In this document: positions 24,701 to 38,052 of the stretch, piece after piece | How positions within the stretch are numbered: the stretch's first letter is position 1 | How the letters are laid out: each line of letters opens with the position of its first letter | Assembly: GCA_013397455.1 (NCBI GenBank) | Contig: VYZB01000240.1 | Span: 27,521-91,520 of the forward strand | Length of the DNA: 64,000 nucleotides | From: Crotophaga sulcirostris | Lineage: Eukaryota > Chordata > Aves > Cuculiformes > Crotophagidae | Direction: 5' to 3' | The notes under the pieces: generated by a model | Database searches by the model: none | What the model saw: only the letters and a program-made list of their open reading frames with translations | What the model was told of the DNA's origin: nothing | Translations under genes and position numbers: made by a program

Positions 24701-27700
24701 AGGTCCCATGGCTCCCAGTTCTCCCTTTGCAGAATCACTCTGCTAACTCAGATGAGGGACTCATGCAGCACTCCCCACTCCGTGCTTGTGGGGAGACACA
24801 GCAAACCTCTTGTTTAGCATTCCCATCATGGTAGGGGAACCTGTCCAACCTCCTGAAGCTGTGGCGTCAAGTGGGAGCACAGGAAAGTGCTGGCAGCAAA
24901 CGCACTGCAACCCTTACCTGCTTCCAAAACCACAGCTGGCTGATGGTAGAGATCAGCTGGATGAAGCTCAAGCAGTTTGTGGATACTGGTTTCATGCAAA
25001 TAGAGAGGGAAAGCTGGTTTTATCCTTTTAGGTTGCTGGCATTGCGATGGAAGAGGGTGCTTCCAGAGCATCGCCACGCGCTGTGTTCCCCAGCAGGCAT
25101 GGTCCAGAGCTGCCAGACTTGCTGCCATTCATCTCCTGAGCTCATACATGTGCTGCAAGAGCAGACGTGTGAATGGGGATAGGCCTTTGGCAGCCAAAGA
25201 TGCAAAGCCATCAAGATTTCCTTCCATGCTAGAGTTGTGTGCTAGAAGGGATCGGGGAGGGAGTGCATGTTTCAGCACTTACACAAGTCCATGCCAGACA
25301 AGACAGCTGCTTTGTAATATGTTACTTCTGCAGTCTCTGGGTTCTAAACTCAAATGACCTCTTTGGATCAAACCCCAGGAAAAAGCTGCCAAGACTGGCA
25401 ATGCACTGCTGGAATTGCCCTCCTGGATCTTACTGCTACCTGTACAAAATGCACTGGGGTAGAGGAAAACCTCCTGGTCTGGGCATTGTTTCAGTGATCT
25501 CTGTTCATCTTCAAAATCCTTCTACAAAGCAGAGGAAGTTGCTTTGTTTCTGAGGTACCTCAAATATTGACTTTGGGGATTCTGTCCTCCACCCTGGCTC
25601 TTCTGTATTGCTTCCTGAGAAGGCGCGTTCTTTTCCTAGTGCAAGTTGGTGGAACTTCCCGTAAATCTAAGAAGGACATCAACCCTTGACTTCTAATTGA
25701 TTTGGCTTCTGACTCTCATGTGGCTGCACCAGACACTTAATGCACCAACATTTGCCTAGGGCAACTCCTTCTCTGTCTCCAGAAATTATTTCCAGTGTTG
25801 TCTGACACTGAGGCACAGATAGGCAGAGCTTGGAAGCCAACCAAGTTATTGCACCTTCAGAAGTTACTGATTGTAACTGAATCACAGCGGTGGGATGTGC
25901 ATGTGCTGTTAGCCTGTGGGATGTGTGAGGCAGAAACTGCTCCTGGGCCTTCATCTGCATTCCCTTACAGGGAGCACAGCAGTCATACAAGTCCCAGAAA
26001 GCTCATGCAAAGTGGTGCATACATTTTTAAAGGGTCATCATCTCTCTTTTGCCTCCAGTATGCTGAGTTAGCATCTCTCCATCTAGCAGGAGTTACCACT
26101 GAGAGCTGAGAGTGAAAAGCAGTAAGTGATGCCTGGGAAGGACCCAGCAGTGACCCTTTTGAGATACACAGATGCTATTGGGGTGACAGCGATGTGGCAA
26201 CATCCGTTTCCTGCGACACATTCCTCAGAAATTATCTCAGAAGGTCTTGCATTTGCTTGCTCTTGTGTGAAGCCTCCAGGCCTGCAATGACCAGTCAGGT
26301 TTCTATCCCTGTCCCCTTTCCAAGGGACGTCTGCAGTGGTTCTGTGTGCTCACACAGTCAGGGTGGGAGGACTTGTGCCCAGCAAGTCTAGCAGCTGTCT
26401 GCTGTCCAGGGGAGGATGGTGTGAACACTCAGTCTGAATAGCTTACCTAGCCATGTCCTGCCTTGTGCCTGTGGGCTTCACTCTGTGTACCTGTGGGTAA
26501 ATGCACCCCTAGGAGGTGTCACTGTTTTAGTGTTGGAGGGTTTGGAGTGAGGAATTCTGGTTCTGTGGAGACAATTGGTGCTCTTGACTTCCAAGTGGTC
26601 AAGATCCTGCTTCTTTGCTCCCTGAAACACATACCTCTCTTGCTCTCACATGACAGGGCAGGTTTTTCTGGAGACAGTAATCTGTGCTATTGCTCATCAC
26701 TGATATCACTAGCCTGAGACAGATTTGGTTTGACTTTTAGTTGAGTTTTGGACCTGTTCTAATTTGGACCAGGTGACCCTGGCTCTGCCAGAGATGTTCT
26801 TCACACAAGAATGTGTCACCAGGCATTTGTGCCAAAGGAATGGGACCCATTCATTCCCTTTCCATTTATAGACTCAGCTGCACGCTCATATTTTGAAAAA
26901 AAAGAACTCATTAACATAGAATTTTCTGCCACAAATGTAGAAGCATTGCTGATTCCTACACATCCACGTACACAGAGGTCCTTCCACTCACCTCCACAGA
27001 CTAAGCCATGGACAGATGTCCCATTTGAGACCCAAGCCCTTGTATGTAGTTCCTCTAACCTGCCAGCAGGACCCCTTAGATAACAGGACTAATTTTAGTC
27101 AGGGTAAGCTCTGACAAAGTTTTGAGCGAGTGCTCCTGTGAACAGCTCAACTGAACATCTAAGTCATAGTACAAGCTTAAACAGATGAAGCCAAAGTAAC
27201 TTATCACCTTTTATTGATAAGTGATTTTTTTCTTTCTAGTGAAGTGAGCAAGCCTGAGCATTACTACAGAAATTTCGAGTGGGTGGGAAACAGAGTCAAC
27301 AGGATGTGTTCACAAGTGACCAGTACTGCTCAGGGATTAATTTTGGATCATGTCTTCATTAATGTCTTTCTTAATGAGCAGGGCATGTGTGGAGGAATGT
27401 ATAGATCACTTCTGCAGATGAGACAGTTCAGAGTATTGCCAATGTGGAAGAGGACATGAATGTCGCAGGAAGGATGGAGTGACCTTGGGGACTGTTAGAA
27501 GAAACAGTGTGACATACTGTAACTTAGGTACCATGTTTGGATCTATTAATAAAACTTCTCCCATTCTCCAGACTCCCATCCATGTGAAATACCAGATGAA
27601 GAGGAAGTGGGGCAGTAACTAATTGCAGGATGCCTATAGGCACAGGTGGATGTTCCTAGTGGGATCCTAGGAGATGTATTTAGCAGAGAAGGAAGTATTG

Positions 27701-29249
27701 CTGCCTCCATCCAAGGCTTTGATTAGACCTTGTCCAGCACATTGCTTATAGCTCAGGAAGAGCAAACTTCCAGTAGAAGCATTGTGGAGGAGCAGGCAGT
27801 GGAGAGCCTGTCCTACAAAGGGTTGCTAGACAGTGGGCTTGTGGAAATCAAGAACTGAATGTAGGTACAGTTCTGCCCCTCATCTGCCACCCTTGCAAAG
27901 GACATTAGGACACTGTGCCACAGGACAGTGAGCATGGGCTGAGCATGGAAGAGGCATGGGTGGGAACTGTTGTCTCTTTCCCGTCCTTCCAGAGAGGACA
28001 TTAATGTTGCCGTGAAAGTTCTGGGCCTGTGCACAGCTATTCCCACCCAGAAAAACTACTGCCTTGGTGGAAGGGCTTGCCTAAGGCAGACTGAAGGCTG
28101 GCAGGAAAGAGAAGATGGTTTCATTTTACCAGTGCGACATCTACACCTGCGTGTGTGCACTTGCCTGTGTGTACGTGTATCTCCTCTAACAATCTTAGCT
28201 GGCTCCATTTCCAGCCTCTCTAAACCTGTAAACCCTCAGTTAGCTGCCTTCCCAGCTTGCCACACAGGAGTGTTATTAAGGCTATCTAGGCTAGGAAATG
28301 ATCCTATGTGGCTTTTGCGGAGTAATTAACTTGCATAACTCTTAATGAGTGCTCGCAGTGCCAGAAGTAAGCCCCGTCGTGGTTTAATGCCCCACCACCG
28401 CTGCACTGGTTGGATTGCTCTCCGTAGGAGGTTTAGACTCGGGGCTGCTCAGTAGCAATGCTCTCTGCCTTTGGGAGGGAGCAGATAGGAACTGGGTAAG
28501 GAGCTCACTCTCACCCGATGCCAAGCTCTGAGTGCAGATGACTTTCTGTAGCACAGCAATGAGCTCTTTGGACCTAGCAGAACATACAGAGCACATCTTG
28601 GCTTTCCAGGGAGGCTGATCCGCTCTGGAGCAAGACATCCTAACCAGCATTACTCTTTGGCACATCTTTAGAGTTATTTGTGCTCAGCTCCCATACCTCA
28701 CCTGCAGCAACAAAGGTTAATGCTGGTGAACAAAGGCATCCTTGATGTGTTTGTGAAACCCCCGTGGGCAGGGTAATGAATCTATAAAGAAAGATTTTTC
28801 TTGGTAAAACTAAACCAACTCTTGCTGAGGACCCACAAAGGGAATCGGGGTTCCTGCTGCTTCTGAGCAGTTGGAGGGAGGATCTATTTTTTACAACATG
28901 CAGGCACCAGATATTGTACTCAGTTCAAAGGCAGAAACGTAAATCTCTTTTTTTCCACCAGAGTTGTTAACATAATGAAATATTCATTTACAGCACACGT
29001 TGGCAAATATAGGCTTGATATAAAGTAATTTCATCTGCAGTGTGCAGTGTTTAATGTGATTATTCTTCAGAGTAATCAAGCCTCCTTTGCCCAAACTGAA
29101 CTGAGGTTTCAGGAATGCGCAAAGCAGGCAGTTGGTTTGGGTGGCCAATGGATGGTGGCAGCATCACAGCCTCAAGGGGACAAGCTAGGTGTCTTGGAGC
29201 AGTGACCCTGGTTGTCTGCGTGGCGGCCATGCCTGAGCAGTGCAGGGGG

Positions 29250-29264
29250 AGCAGCAGCAGCAGC
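29250..29264. repeat. Short (CAG)n run
   Basis: Between four and five CAG units. Too short to call expanded. Confidence 0.7.
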
Positions 29265-32200
29265 TCTCCCAAAACCGACTCTATATGAGGCTGAATGAAA
29301 GGTGATGCCCATGCAGGCGATAGCAATGGGCAGAACTGGGAGATTTTCACTCCTGTGGCTCTGGGAGGGTCAGGGAGAGGAGAAACTTCGCACATCAGAA
29401 CCTGGCTCCTGCTCTGTTGCAGGTTCTAGGAAGAGGATTACTAGCATCTTCTTCTGGAAACAAGTGGATGATGACCGTCCTTCAAAATATGTGGCTAAAT
29501 GGTGTTGTGCTTCCAGCCTCACATTGATTGTTCCATTCCTCTGTTAAGGTAAGGCAGTGGTGTGATCTGCTGAGGATGGAAAAGGAGTTCATACAGTCAA
29601 CAGATCATGAGTTTTGTGAGAACTCATGTTTATACATTCAGGTTCTGGCATCCAGAGACATAGGATTAGAAAGAAACCTTCTGGTAATGGAAGTGTCTGG
29701 ATTCAATGCTTGGGGTGGCACAGCTGTACAGACATGGTCAGACTGCACCCCAAGGCACAGGCAGTAGGGGAAAGCTGAGTTTCCTGAGGTCCTCCTTGAG
29801 CATGCTTGCTTTTAAGCCTATCTCCCATCTCCATGACCCAGGCTGGCTCTGCCCTTCTCCTGTGCCACGTTGATGCTACATCTCTCCCATTTCCCCCCAG
29901 TAAAGGGGAAGTGCCACAGCAGTGATGGAGGCAAAGAAGCAGTCTTGTGACTGTGACACATCTTGTTAGTCAGCAGAGATCCTCTCGTGTTTCCACCTAG
30001 CCAAGGCAATGAGCCCGTGCTATTAAATATTTGCTGGGGAGGCAGGAAGGGAAGGCAGATCCAACTGAACGGGCAGGCTGAAGCTGACCAAGCTCCCAGG
30101 GAGGGGGGGTTAGGTTTTCAGGGATATTTCAGATATGGGCAGGGGCAGCTGGGAGCTGGACAGCGTCTGTGGAAGAGCAAGGTTTAGGAGGGGGAGGCAC
30201 AATCCCATGCCGAGCACTGGCTGCTGGCTGTACACACTCCACACGGTGGTGACCAATGTGTTGCAAAGGACCCAGCAAGAGTCCTATCCCCAGCATCCAC
30301 TCCTCTGTGGCCTCTCAGGCTTATGGGCACAACAAAACACAGAGGCGTAAGCAATGCCCTTGATGTCCCAGGGACTTGGTAAATACCTTTGGTTTCTTGG
30401 TCTCTTTGGTGAACACGCGGGACTGTATCCCTACTTGAGGTTCCTCAGCAGCTTCAGGATCAATGCTATAGGTGGTTTTGAGACTTCTAGCTCATTTCTG
30501 GCTTCCCACAGTGCAAATTTCCTCTGGCAGGGCGTGCTCTCTTGTTGTGGCAGGTGCTGGAGTAAAGGTGAGCAAAGCTGCAAGTGGAGTGTGGACAGAG
30601 CAAAAGAGTCACTGCAGGTCTGTGCTCTGATGCAGCCAAGGAGCTATGCGGTGCTTTGGGAGAGCTCGCTGCTTGCACCCTATGTCTCATTCACACCAGG
30701 TGAAGGTGGTTCATTTGTGCCTTTCCAGCTAATGATAACACGCCCACATTGAGCTACGAGGTGGAATATTTGGTGAGCTTAGTGGGGGTGGGTGGAGGAT
30801 GAATCAGCTGTCTCCTCTGGTCTCCACACCACTTCTCTCCTGGGGCTTTTCAGCACTGACCAATGAACTCTAACAAATCTTCCCTCATCATCATTTTCTT
30901 CAGTGCCTGAAGGCACTTCAACCACAGTTGAGGTTTTGAGGGAGATGGGGGAGAGGAGACAGTAGCAGATTTTGAGTCACCTTGTGCTGTCCCACATAAT
31001 CCTGCTCATGCCCCTCCCTGAAGTGCGTACCTGCAGGAGACTGAGCCTCCAAAGAGGCACACACAAGACATGTGGCTTGTGAAATGGGAGAGGAGTGTCT
31101 CCCTCATGGTGATGTGAGGTTGCAGGACTATAATGGAGAGGACTTGACTGAGCTCCGTGAACAAGGCTGACTCCAGCCTCAGATGACTGCTGAAAACACA
31201 GCACCTGAGACATGAGGACATGGCCAACACCACCGTCACACCTTGTCTATTGTAAGATGTTTATCCTGCAACCCCTGCTGAGCTGCAAAGCAGGAAAAGC
31301 CCATGCCAGGCACTTACAGATCTCCATTACAGTAGCCCTTGGGACTGCTGTCTCCAGGTTTTGGCTTCCAGTGCAGCTTGGATTTTCTCTTGAGCAGACC
31401 TTCTGTCTCTGCCTTGAGTTTATCCAGCTGTTATCAACGTATGTGCTTCCTTGGTGACTCATGCCCTATTCCCTAACCACATCCCCTTCTCTTTTCTTGC
31501 CCCCACCCACCACAACTGAGTCACTTGGCCTCTTGTCACAAGCCAGGAGCCTCTTCCTTCAGTCATGCATGTAGACACTTCTAGCTGAGTCTGATGTAAG
31601 TTCCTCCTGACCTCCTTTTTTTGAAGAAGGTTACTGAGTAGGAGCTTGCTGGCTATTAACAGGCTGGTCTTGACCTGCCTGCATTTAGTGCAAACTGCCT
31701 AAACCAGATGTACCCAGCTGCCTTTGCTCCCTGTGCATGCAAAGGGAATGCATTAGTGCAGTGTTGTCCTCTCTGCCACTCTCCAGTACCCAGAGGGACC
31801 AGTCCAGCCCTAAGTGTAAGTGGAGGTTGCTCACCAGCCATGGGCAGCACTCTCCAGTCTTGGCTGGCTTGGCAGAAGTGAGACGTGGCTCATGGAGGTG
31901 GGAGCTGAGAAAACCTGCTGCTCAAAAGCCTTTCCCACCTTCTGACCCTCCAGTAGCCCACAAAAGTGACTTTATGGTTTTATCCCAGGCCCTGGTAGCT
32001 GAAGCTCAGCCTAATCACCGCCGAGCCCAACCATTGATAAGCTTCGCTTCCCAAGTGTCATGTTTACGCACAGTATGAAATACAGCCACTGCTGTCTTGC
32101 TTTGAAGGTCTGCCACACCACCAGATGGGTTTGAGTCTGTGGTAAACACATCAGACCAAGCTGGTATTTGAGCTGGGTGTATATTGGTAGCTATTTTCCT

Positions 32201-32823
32201 TAATGCTTCCTGTCTCTGGTCAGTGGCTCCATCAATCACGCTAAGATGTTGCTGGGTGTTTTCTTGGTCAGTGGGCAAACGTGCAGGGTTTTATTTACCA
32301 TCTTCTTTTCTTGCCAAAGCTTGGTCATTTCTAACTTAAAGTACGTCCTCACCCAAGACTGTCAATTTTATGAGTTAGAGATTCAGTGGGGGAAGAGCTG
32401 AATTCTCCAAACCCTTCTCTCTGTAGATATGATACATCACCTAGCTTCTTTCCCAGTGTCAGCATCGTCAATTCAAGAGCATTTTCAGCTGCTCAAGGAG
32501 GGCATTTTAGTACAGGTGGAACACTGGAAATCAAGATGCCTATTTCCTTGTGCCTGCTGATGAGAGAGCTGCTGCTCCAGCCTTAATTTAGGGCTATTTC
32601 TGTTCCTCTCTACCCCATTAGATGAGATGCTGATGTAATGTTTCATTTTCCCAGTATCTTTGTGAAGCAATGTGGTGTAACTTGCCCCTGTGCAATGGCC
32701 TCACTCAAGATAAAAACATAAACTTGTCTGTGTAGGAATGTTGTACTGGTATAAAACAGGGTGAACTTTGATATGGATGTCACTGCAGTGACTGCCCTTG
32801 ATTTGGGGTAAGATGTACTGACC

Positions 32824-32840
32824 AAAAAAAAAAAAAAAAA
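32824..32840. repeat. Poly(A) run, 17 A
   Basis: A pure A run followed by CAACCCACC. It could be the remnant tail of a retroposed sequence inserted on the plus strand, but the preceding DNA matches nothing I recognise. Confidence 0.8.
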
Positions 32841-33468
32841 CAACCCACCAGAGCCTTTCCCTGGAGAGGGAGCATGGTGTGGGTGAAATCCTAGGCTGGT
32901 CATCTGCTTTAGTCATTCTGAGTGAGCAGACACAGCCACTGCCTATCCTGAGGTCAGACACAGTGGAGGAGGAAGATGGATAGCTGGTTGGCCACGCTAC
33001 TGAATATTAAAATGGAATAATATCCCCCCGCAAATCTTTCAGATACGCTTGAAAACCTTTGGATGTTTCTTGTAAAACCAGGATTGTTGTTATTCTGCCT
33101 GGCACCTGGGGAGGTGGGCTATCTGGCTGCCCTTTTTCCCACCCCTGGGGGGTATAAAGCTTCCTGGAGGAAAGGTGTGCAGGTCAGAGAGCTGGACCTC
33201 AGGTGCCCATGCACCCTCCTCTTGCCCCTGTCTGCTGGGAGTGCTGGTTAGGAGCACTGACTGCAGCCACAGGACCTGGATGAACGCTTTGTCCTGTCCC
33301 TGATTTATGCCAGAAGAAAATCCTCCTCATGTAAACACCTTCCCACTGGGAAAGCCAGGCTAATTAACGTGTTGCCACCTGATTTACTTGGTTCTGACAT
33401 GCTCCCTTTGCTGCCTCTGTTTTTCTCCTCTGTTATTCATGTTTTGCAAGTCTATCCATAGTTGCAAC

Positions 33469-33530
33469 TTTTCCTCTCTCCTTCCTTCCCTCCTCTGACC
33501 TCTCATCTTATCTTCTCGATTCCCCTGCTG
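33469..33530. repeat. Pyrimidine-rich tract
   Basis: Nearly continuous C/T with few interrupting purines. Such mirror-like tracts can adopt triplex forms. No coding potential. Confidence 0.55.
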
Positions 33531-34254
33531 CATCTCACAGGATTGTGAGTTCCCTTCCTGGCAGTCGTCCCTGCCAGCCTGTGGGTCTGGCTTCTCCTTT
33601 GGACTAGAAGGGCTTTGCAGATGTGTGCAGAAGTTGGTTTAAATACCTCCTTCTTGCTGCCAGAAACCGCTAGATCGTCCCTCCTGCAAAAACAGAAAGA
33701 AGAAATCCAGTGTTTCAGTGTCCTGCTGGAGGAAGACAGTGTTGTATCCCCCCCCAAAAGCAGTTGTTTAGCTCCAGAAACTATATAAAATGACACAGGA
33801 GTGGGATTGTTCCAAGATTTTTGGAGACTCAATGCAAATGCAGTTGTGGTAAACCAGTCGTTGCTCAGAAACGTCTTTTGTTTTACTGGTGGTTTTGGTT
33901 CTTTCTTCTACTTTTTCTCCTCAGCTTCCCTTACAATTAGGTGCTGCAGGCTCAAAAGGCAAGGCTTGCTTGCAGGAATTGCCTTCCCCAGGCACGGATG
34001 CTGAATGGCTGTGAGCTCAGGTCCTTCTCAAAGCGGCCACAGGCTACTGGAGCGATTGCTGGCCTTCAGGGCCAACCCCATGGGCTATCCTGGCATGTAG
34101 GCAGATATGCCACATCCCTGTTACCATCAGAAGTGAACATCTAGGTCCACCAAGTGTCCAAGTCAGCCTTTTAACCTGTTTAGAGCCCCAGCTCCCCTTG
34201 ATTTCAAAGTGACTGAGTCACTCATGATTCATGCAAAGTCAGAAGCAGAGCGAA

Positions 34255-34701
34255 GTGAGTCCAGAGGAGGCCACAAAGATGATGAGAGGGTTGGAGCACC
34301 TCCCATAGGATGACAGGCTGAGAGAGTTGGGGTTGTTCAGCCTGGAGAAGAGAAGGCTTGGGGAAAGCCTTACAGCAACCTCCAGTACCTAAAGGAGCCT
34401 GCAGGAAAGCTGGGGAGGGTCTTTTATCAGGGAGTGCAGGGATAGGATGAGAGGGAATGGTTTTCAGCTGAAAGAGGAGAGATTGAGATGAGATCTTAGG
34501 AAGAAATGTTTTCCTGCGAGGGTGGTGAGGCCCTGGCCCAGATTGCCCAGAGAAGTTGTGGCTGCCCCATCCCTGGAGGTGTTCAAGGCCAGGTTGGATG
34601 GGGCTTTGAGCAACCTGATGCACTGGGAGGTGTCCTTGCCCATGGCAGGGGGGGTGGAACTGATGGGCTTTGCATCCCAAACCATTCTATGATTCTATGA
34701 T
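34255..34701 (+). mobile_element. CR1 LINE, 5'-truncated, young copy
   Basis: A CR1 3' portion from 'GTCCAGAGGAGGCCAC' through 'TTGGGGTTGTTCAGCCTGG', 'AGGAAAGCTGGGGAGGG', 'TAGGAAGAAATGTTTTCC' and 'CCATCCCTGGAGGTGTTCAAGG' to two clean ATTCTATG-type units ('ATTCTATGATTCTATGATA'). It serves as the in-window reference for the deleted copies at 57.5 and 59.1 kb. Scattered frameshifts break ORF2. Confidence 0.95.
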
Positions 34702-35684
34702 AAGTCTCAGTAACTCATATCCCCAGTCAGTGCTGTGACCTCTCCTGAACTCCTCACCTCACAGCATATCATGTCTGTAGAGAACAGAACGTATGTGGAG
34801 GAATGCACCAAGTCAGGATGTCTCTAGGACAGTGACAAGTCCAGCACCACTGGACTGGTGTCCCGGTGCTTTTCAGCCCAGTTGGCACGCTGAGTGTGTG
34901 TGAAGAAGGCACTTGGATGGACAATAGCTGTAAATCCTGCACCTCCCACTTCTGCTGCCTGCTTTACGTGTCTCGGTGAGAAGGTGGACAATTTCAAGGC
35001 TAGCTGGGGTGTGTAGAGAGCCCTCTTTTGAGTTCCAAGGAAGGAGAAATGAAGTCTGTGTCACATCAGAACTGGGAGTAGCAGAAGCTAGAGCTGAAGC
35101 AGCCACTTGTGTGGCAACAACTGCAATATGAAGCAGTAGAGGTGTTCGTGGGTGGGTTTGGGTGGAGTGGGTCTTCTGGGAAAGTCAGCGACGCTGCAGC
35201 ACATGTGATGTTGGAGGAAGCAGAGAGAGAGGACATTAATGGGTACAGACTTGCTTGCAGAGCAAATGTGGGGATTTTGGAGCAGAGAACTTCCTGCTGA
35301 TGTTCTGCTTCTGCTGGGTGTAACTGCACATGCCTGCTCTCTGTAAAAAAAAGGAAACTGGTGAGAAGAACCCTGCCTGGTGCTTTGCAGACCAACTCAG
35401 CGGGGTCTGGGTTTGGCTCAAGACACTGGCCATCGTTGGAGTCTCTTCTTACCCAGGGTTCCCTGGGCTATTGGCACTGGGAGCATACACTCACTGAAGT
35501 GGTTTCCTGCAGATGTACTGGGCAGGCCAGGCTTGCTTCGCTTCCGAGATCAGGGCACTGAACTCATCATGGTTGAGAGCCTCAGCTAAATCAGGGCAGT
35601 TTTCTTCTCCATGGGTTATGAAGCACCATGCTTCAGCCTTTGCCTAAGTATGTTGAAAGGGGAGGAAGGCAACCCTTTGGGAAA

Positions 35685-35723
35685 CACTATGAAAAAAACG
35701 TAGTGCAAGTGCACTATGAAAAA
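35685..35723. repeat. Compact palindrome flanked by direct repeats
   Basis: CACTATGAAAAA occurs at 35685-35696 and again at 35712-35723. Between and overlapping them is a 7 bp perfect inverted repeat TAGTGCA / TGCACTA (35701-35707 and 35710-35716) with a 2 bp AG loop. Confidence 0.8.
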
Positions 35724-38025
35724 GAACAGTCCTTCAAGAGGACTCAGCAAATCAGGGTGATGACAGTACAGCAACACTTTTCCAGGCTTTGCCCATGAGC
35801 AGCAGAGGCTGGCTGTGCCTAGTGTTGATTTTCTCCTGCCTGGGGCAGTGGAGACAGGCTGGGGCAGAGCTGGGTTGTGGGAGGCAGGATGGATCATGTA
35901 CAGTCAAAGAGCATCACCGCACCTGAGCCAAACGAGTGTGGTTCCTTGCGGCTGGGAGGGTGGTGGTGGCCCCAGATTTATGAACCTTTATTCTTGTTTC
36001 TGTTTGCAAACCAGGAGCAGTTCTTAAAGCTGAGTGTTTCCAACCCCCTCCGGCCTTCAGCTTTTGTTCCTGCCTGTTGTCTGCCTCTCCTGAAGACATC
36101 AACACTGGAGCTGCTCCAATCTCTGCACTAGTTGCAAGTCTTATCTGTGAGTGAAACGGTGGACTCTGTTGCAGGGAAATCCCTATTTAACCACAGGCAG
36201 GCTGTTCTATGTGTGGGTTTCCCCAAGAAGGAACAAAGAAATGCTTCCTCCAGGCTGGGCCCCCACTGCACTCATTGTGTAACAAGCTCAGAAAATGGGT
36301 TGAGGGTCCAGCAACAAAATACAAGGTCTTGGTGCAGCTTTCCAGCAGCCTTCAGCTTATGAGAAGAGGTAGGAAATTCCCCAGTGCTGGGAATTTCCTT
36401 CAGCTGAAGCTGCTGTAGGAAGCTTCCTCAGAGCTTGAGTTAGGACCAGCTGGGGCAGGAAGGGGACCTCCAGCAGCAGGACCGCAGAGCCACAGCTCTG
36501 GGCTGTCCTGTATCACTTATGTTCTGGGAGGCTCTTTCCTTGCCAGGGTAACAAGATGGTTCATTGTACCTGCACTTATTGCAGCCAGCAGTCCTTTCTC
36601 CCAGTCTGGTGGGATCACTGGGCTAGTGACATCTCCTAAGGGTGGTTCTATAAGGTATGGTCAGGGACACTGGCCAGGACACTTAGTGAGATGCCAGAAC
36701 TGCTTTCTCCTCCTTCTCCCTTGGTGTTGGGAGTTCTTGCTGAGGCAATGAGGAGCAGAATGGGATGTCCCAGCCCTGCCTTTCTCCTGCATCAGGACTT
36801 TATACAGGAGCAACTGCTTGCCAGCCCACTGCATCCCAGTACAAAGCTCCTGTACAAAGCTCCCTTTCACCTTGGAGCATCCGGAAAGCATAATGGGGCA
36901 GCAATTACTGGGGCGAGTGCAGGCTTGGGCTTGGGAGATAGGTGGCAGGGAGCCAATTATTGTTAATTAGGCATGTTGCTGTTGGCTGGCCTGGTCCTTT
37001 GCTGCTGTGTAGGAATTTGTTTGTACCAGCAGAGCTTTGTGGCTGGCTGATCCCTGAGAGGCAGCTGGAAGCCGTAGCCCAGGCACGCTTGGGTCAGGGG
37101 CAAGCCAGAAAGGCCCAGACCAAAACCTCATGCTGAGCTAATTCCACTCAGATTTCAGGCCAGGCTTAGCCTGCATGCTTATCCTGAGACAAAGAGGAGG
37201 CATCAGCCCAGACCACTCTCCTCTTTGGAGGGATGGGGTTATGCATTCCCACCCTTCAGGTTGGTCCCTTAGGCTGCTGTTCCCTAAATCCCCAGGTCCT
37301 TTTGCTCCATCATGGACACATAGGGGTCACATAAGGGGATGGTGAGCACTGAGACCAGTTGGGAGAGGGACAGATTGTGCTCCAAAGTTATGACCACTCC
37401 ATGCCATCCCATCTTGCTATTCAGTGTGTATGGGAGTACATATGGGGGTTACTCCATTTCAGGATCTGGGGGGCCATGTGCTGCTCCCTACACAACTGGG
37501 GAGATCCTGAAAACCCAGAGTGAACACTCTGCTTGTGGAATGGTGTGAGAGCAGGGTGCCAGGACCCCTTTGTCAGTGCAGGATGGGATGTGACCTCCAG
37601 CAGCCCAGTCCTTCAGCAGATCCCTGCCTTGATCAACATTTTTGCTTGGTAGCAAAAGGGAAGGAGATCTGGAACTCCTCCCACATGGAAGGAGACATGG
37701 AGGTTAGGTTTTCATTGCCACCTCCTGCCTCTGCAGGATAAAATCAGAGTTTCTGCCCTTCCCCTCCCCTCCAGACAGCACTAGGTAGCTCTTTTTTCAC
37801 AAATATGAGGGTGTGTAGCCTTGGGGGGACTCCAGCCCGTGCTCCTTTGGCTAAAACCCATGAGAAGGAAAAATAAGACAGGGCATGGGTGGAAAAGTGC
37901 TGTGCTGTCTTTCTGTGGCAGAGCAGGAGCAAGAGGGTCCAGCCTGCCAGCCTTGAGGGAGCAGCCAGACGCCCAGCGCCGCAGCCTGCTCAGGAAATGG
38001 TCTTTTCGTTAGGCAGCTCTACACA

Positions 38026-38052
38026 GCTCTAATTAAATTACAGGATTAGAGC
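38026..38052. promoter_or_regulatory. Stem-loop with TAAT/GGATTA homeodomain words
   Basis: GCTCTAAT (38026-38033) and ATTAGAGC (38045-38052) form a perfect 8 bp inverted repeat with an 11 nt loop. TAATTAAA lies across the left arm, and GGATTA, an OTX/CRX-type word, across the start of the right arm. Related words recur at 45.6 kb. A regulatory role is inferred from motifs only. Confidence 0.3.

Larger units (their letters stand above)
21729..34254. other. 12.5 kb unique stretch with no CR1 seen
   Basis: The longest part of the window in which I find no CR1 copy. It holds short simple repeats: (CAG)n at 29250-29264, A17 at 32824-32840, a pyrimidine-rich tract at 33469-33530 and a C run near 33750. 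It also has A/T-rich segments with homeodomain-type words around 28270-28350 and 28930-29060. No exon could be supported. Open frames reach at most about 150 codons and lack recognisable domains. Confidence 0.45.

Noticed and set aside
26900..27570. Possible LTR or retroviral remnant
   Set aside because: A polyadenylation-type AATAAA is present, but no paired TG...CA ends, primer site or gag/pol-like frame could be found.
34222..34680. 152-codon minus-strand frame
   Set aside because: Antisense to a young CR1 copy.
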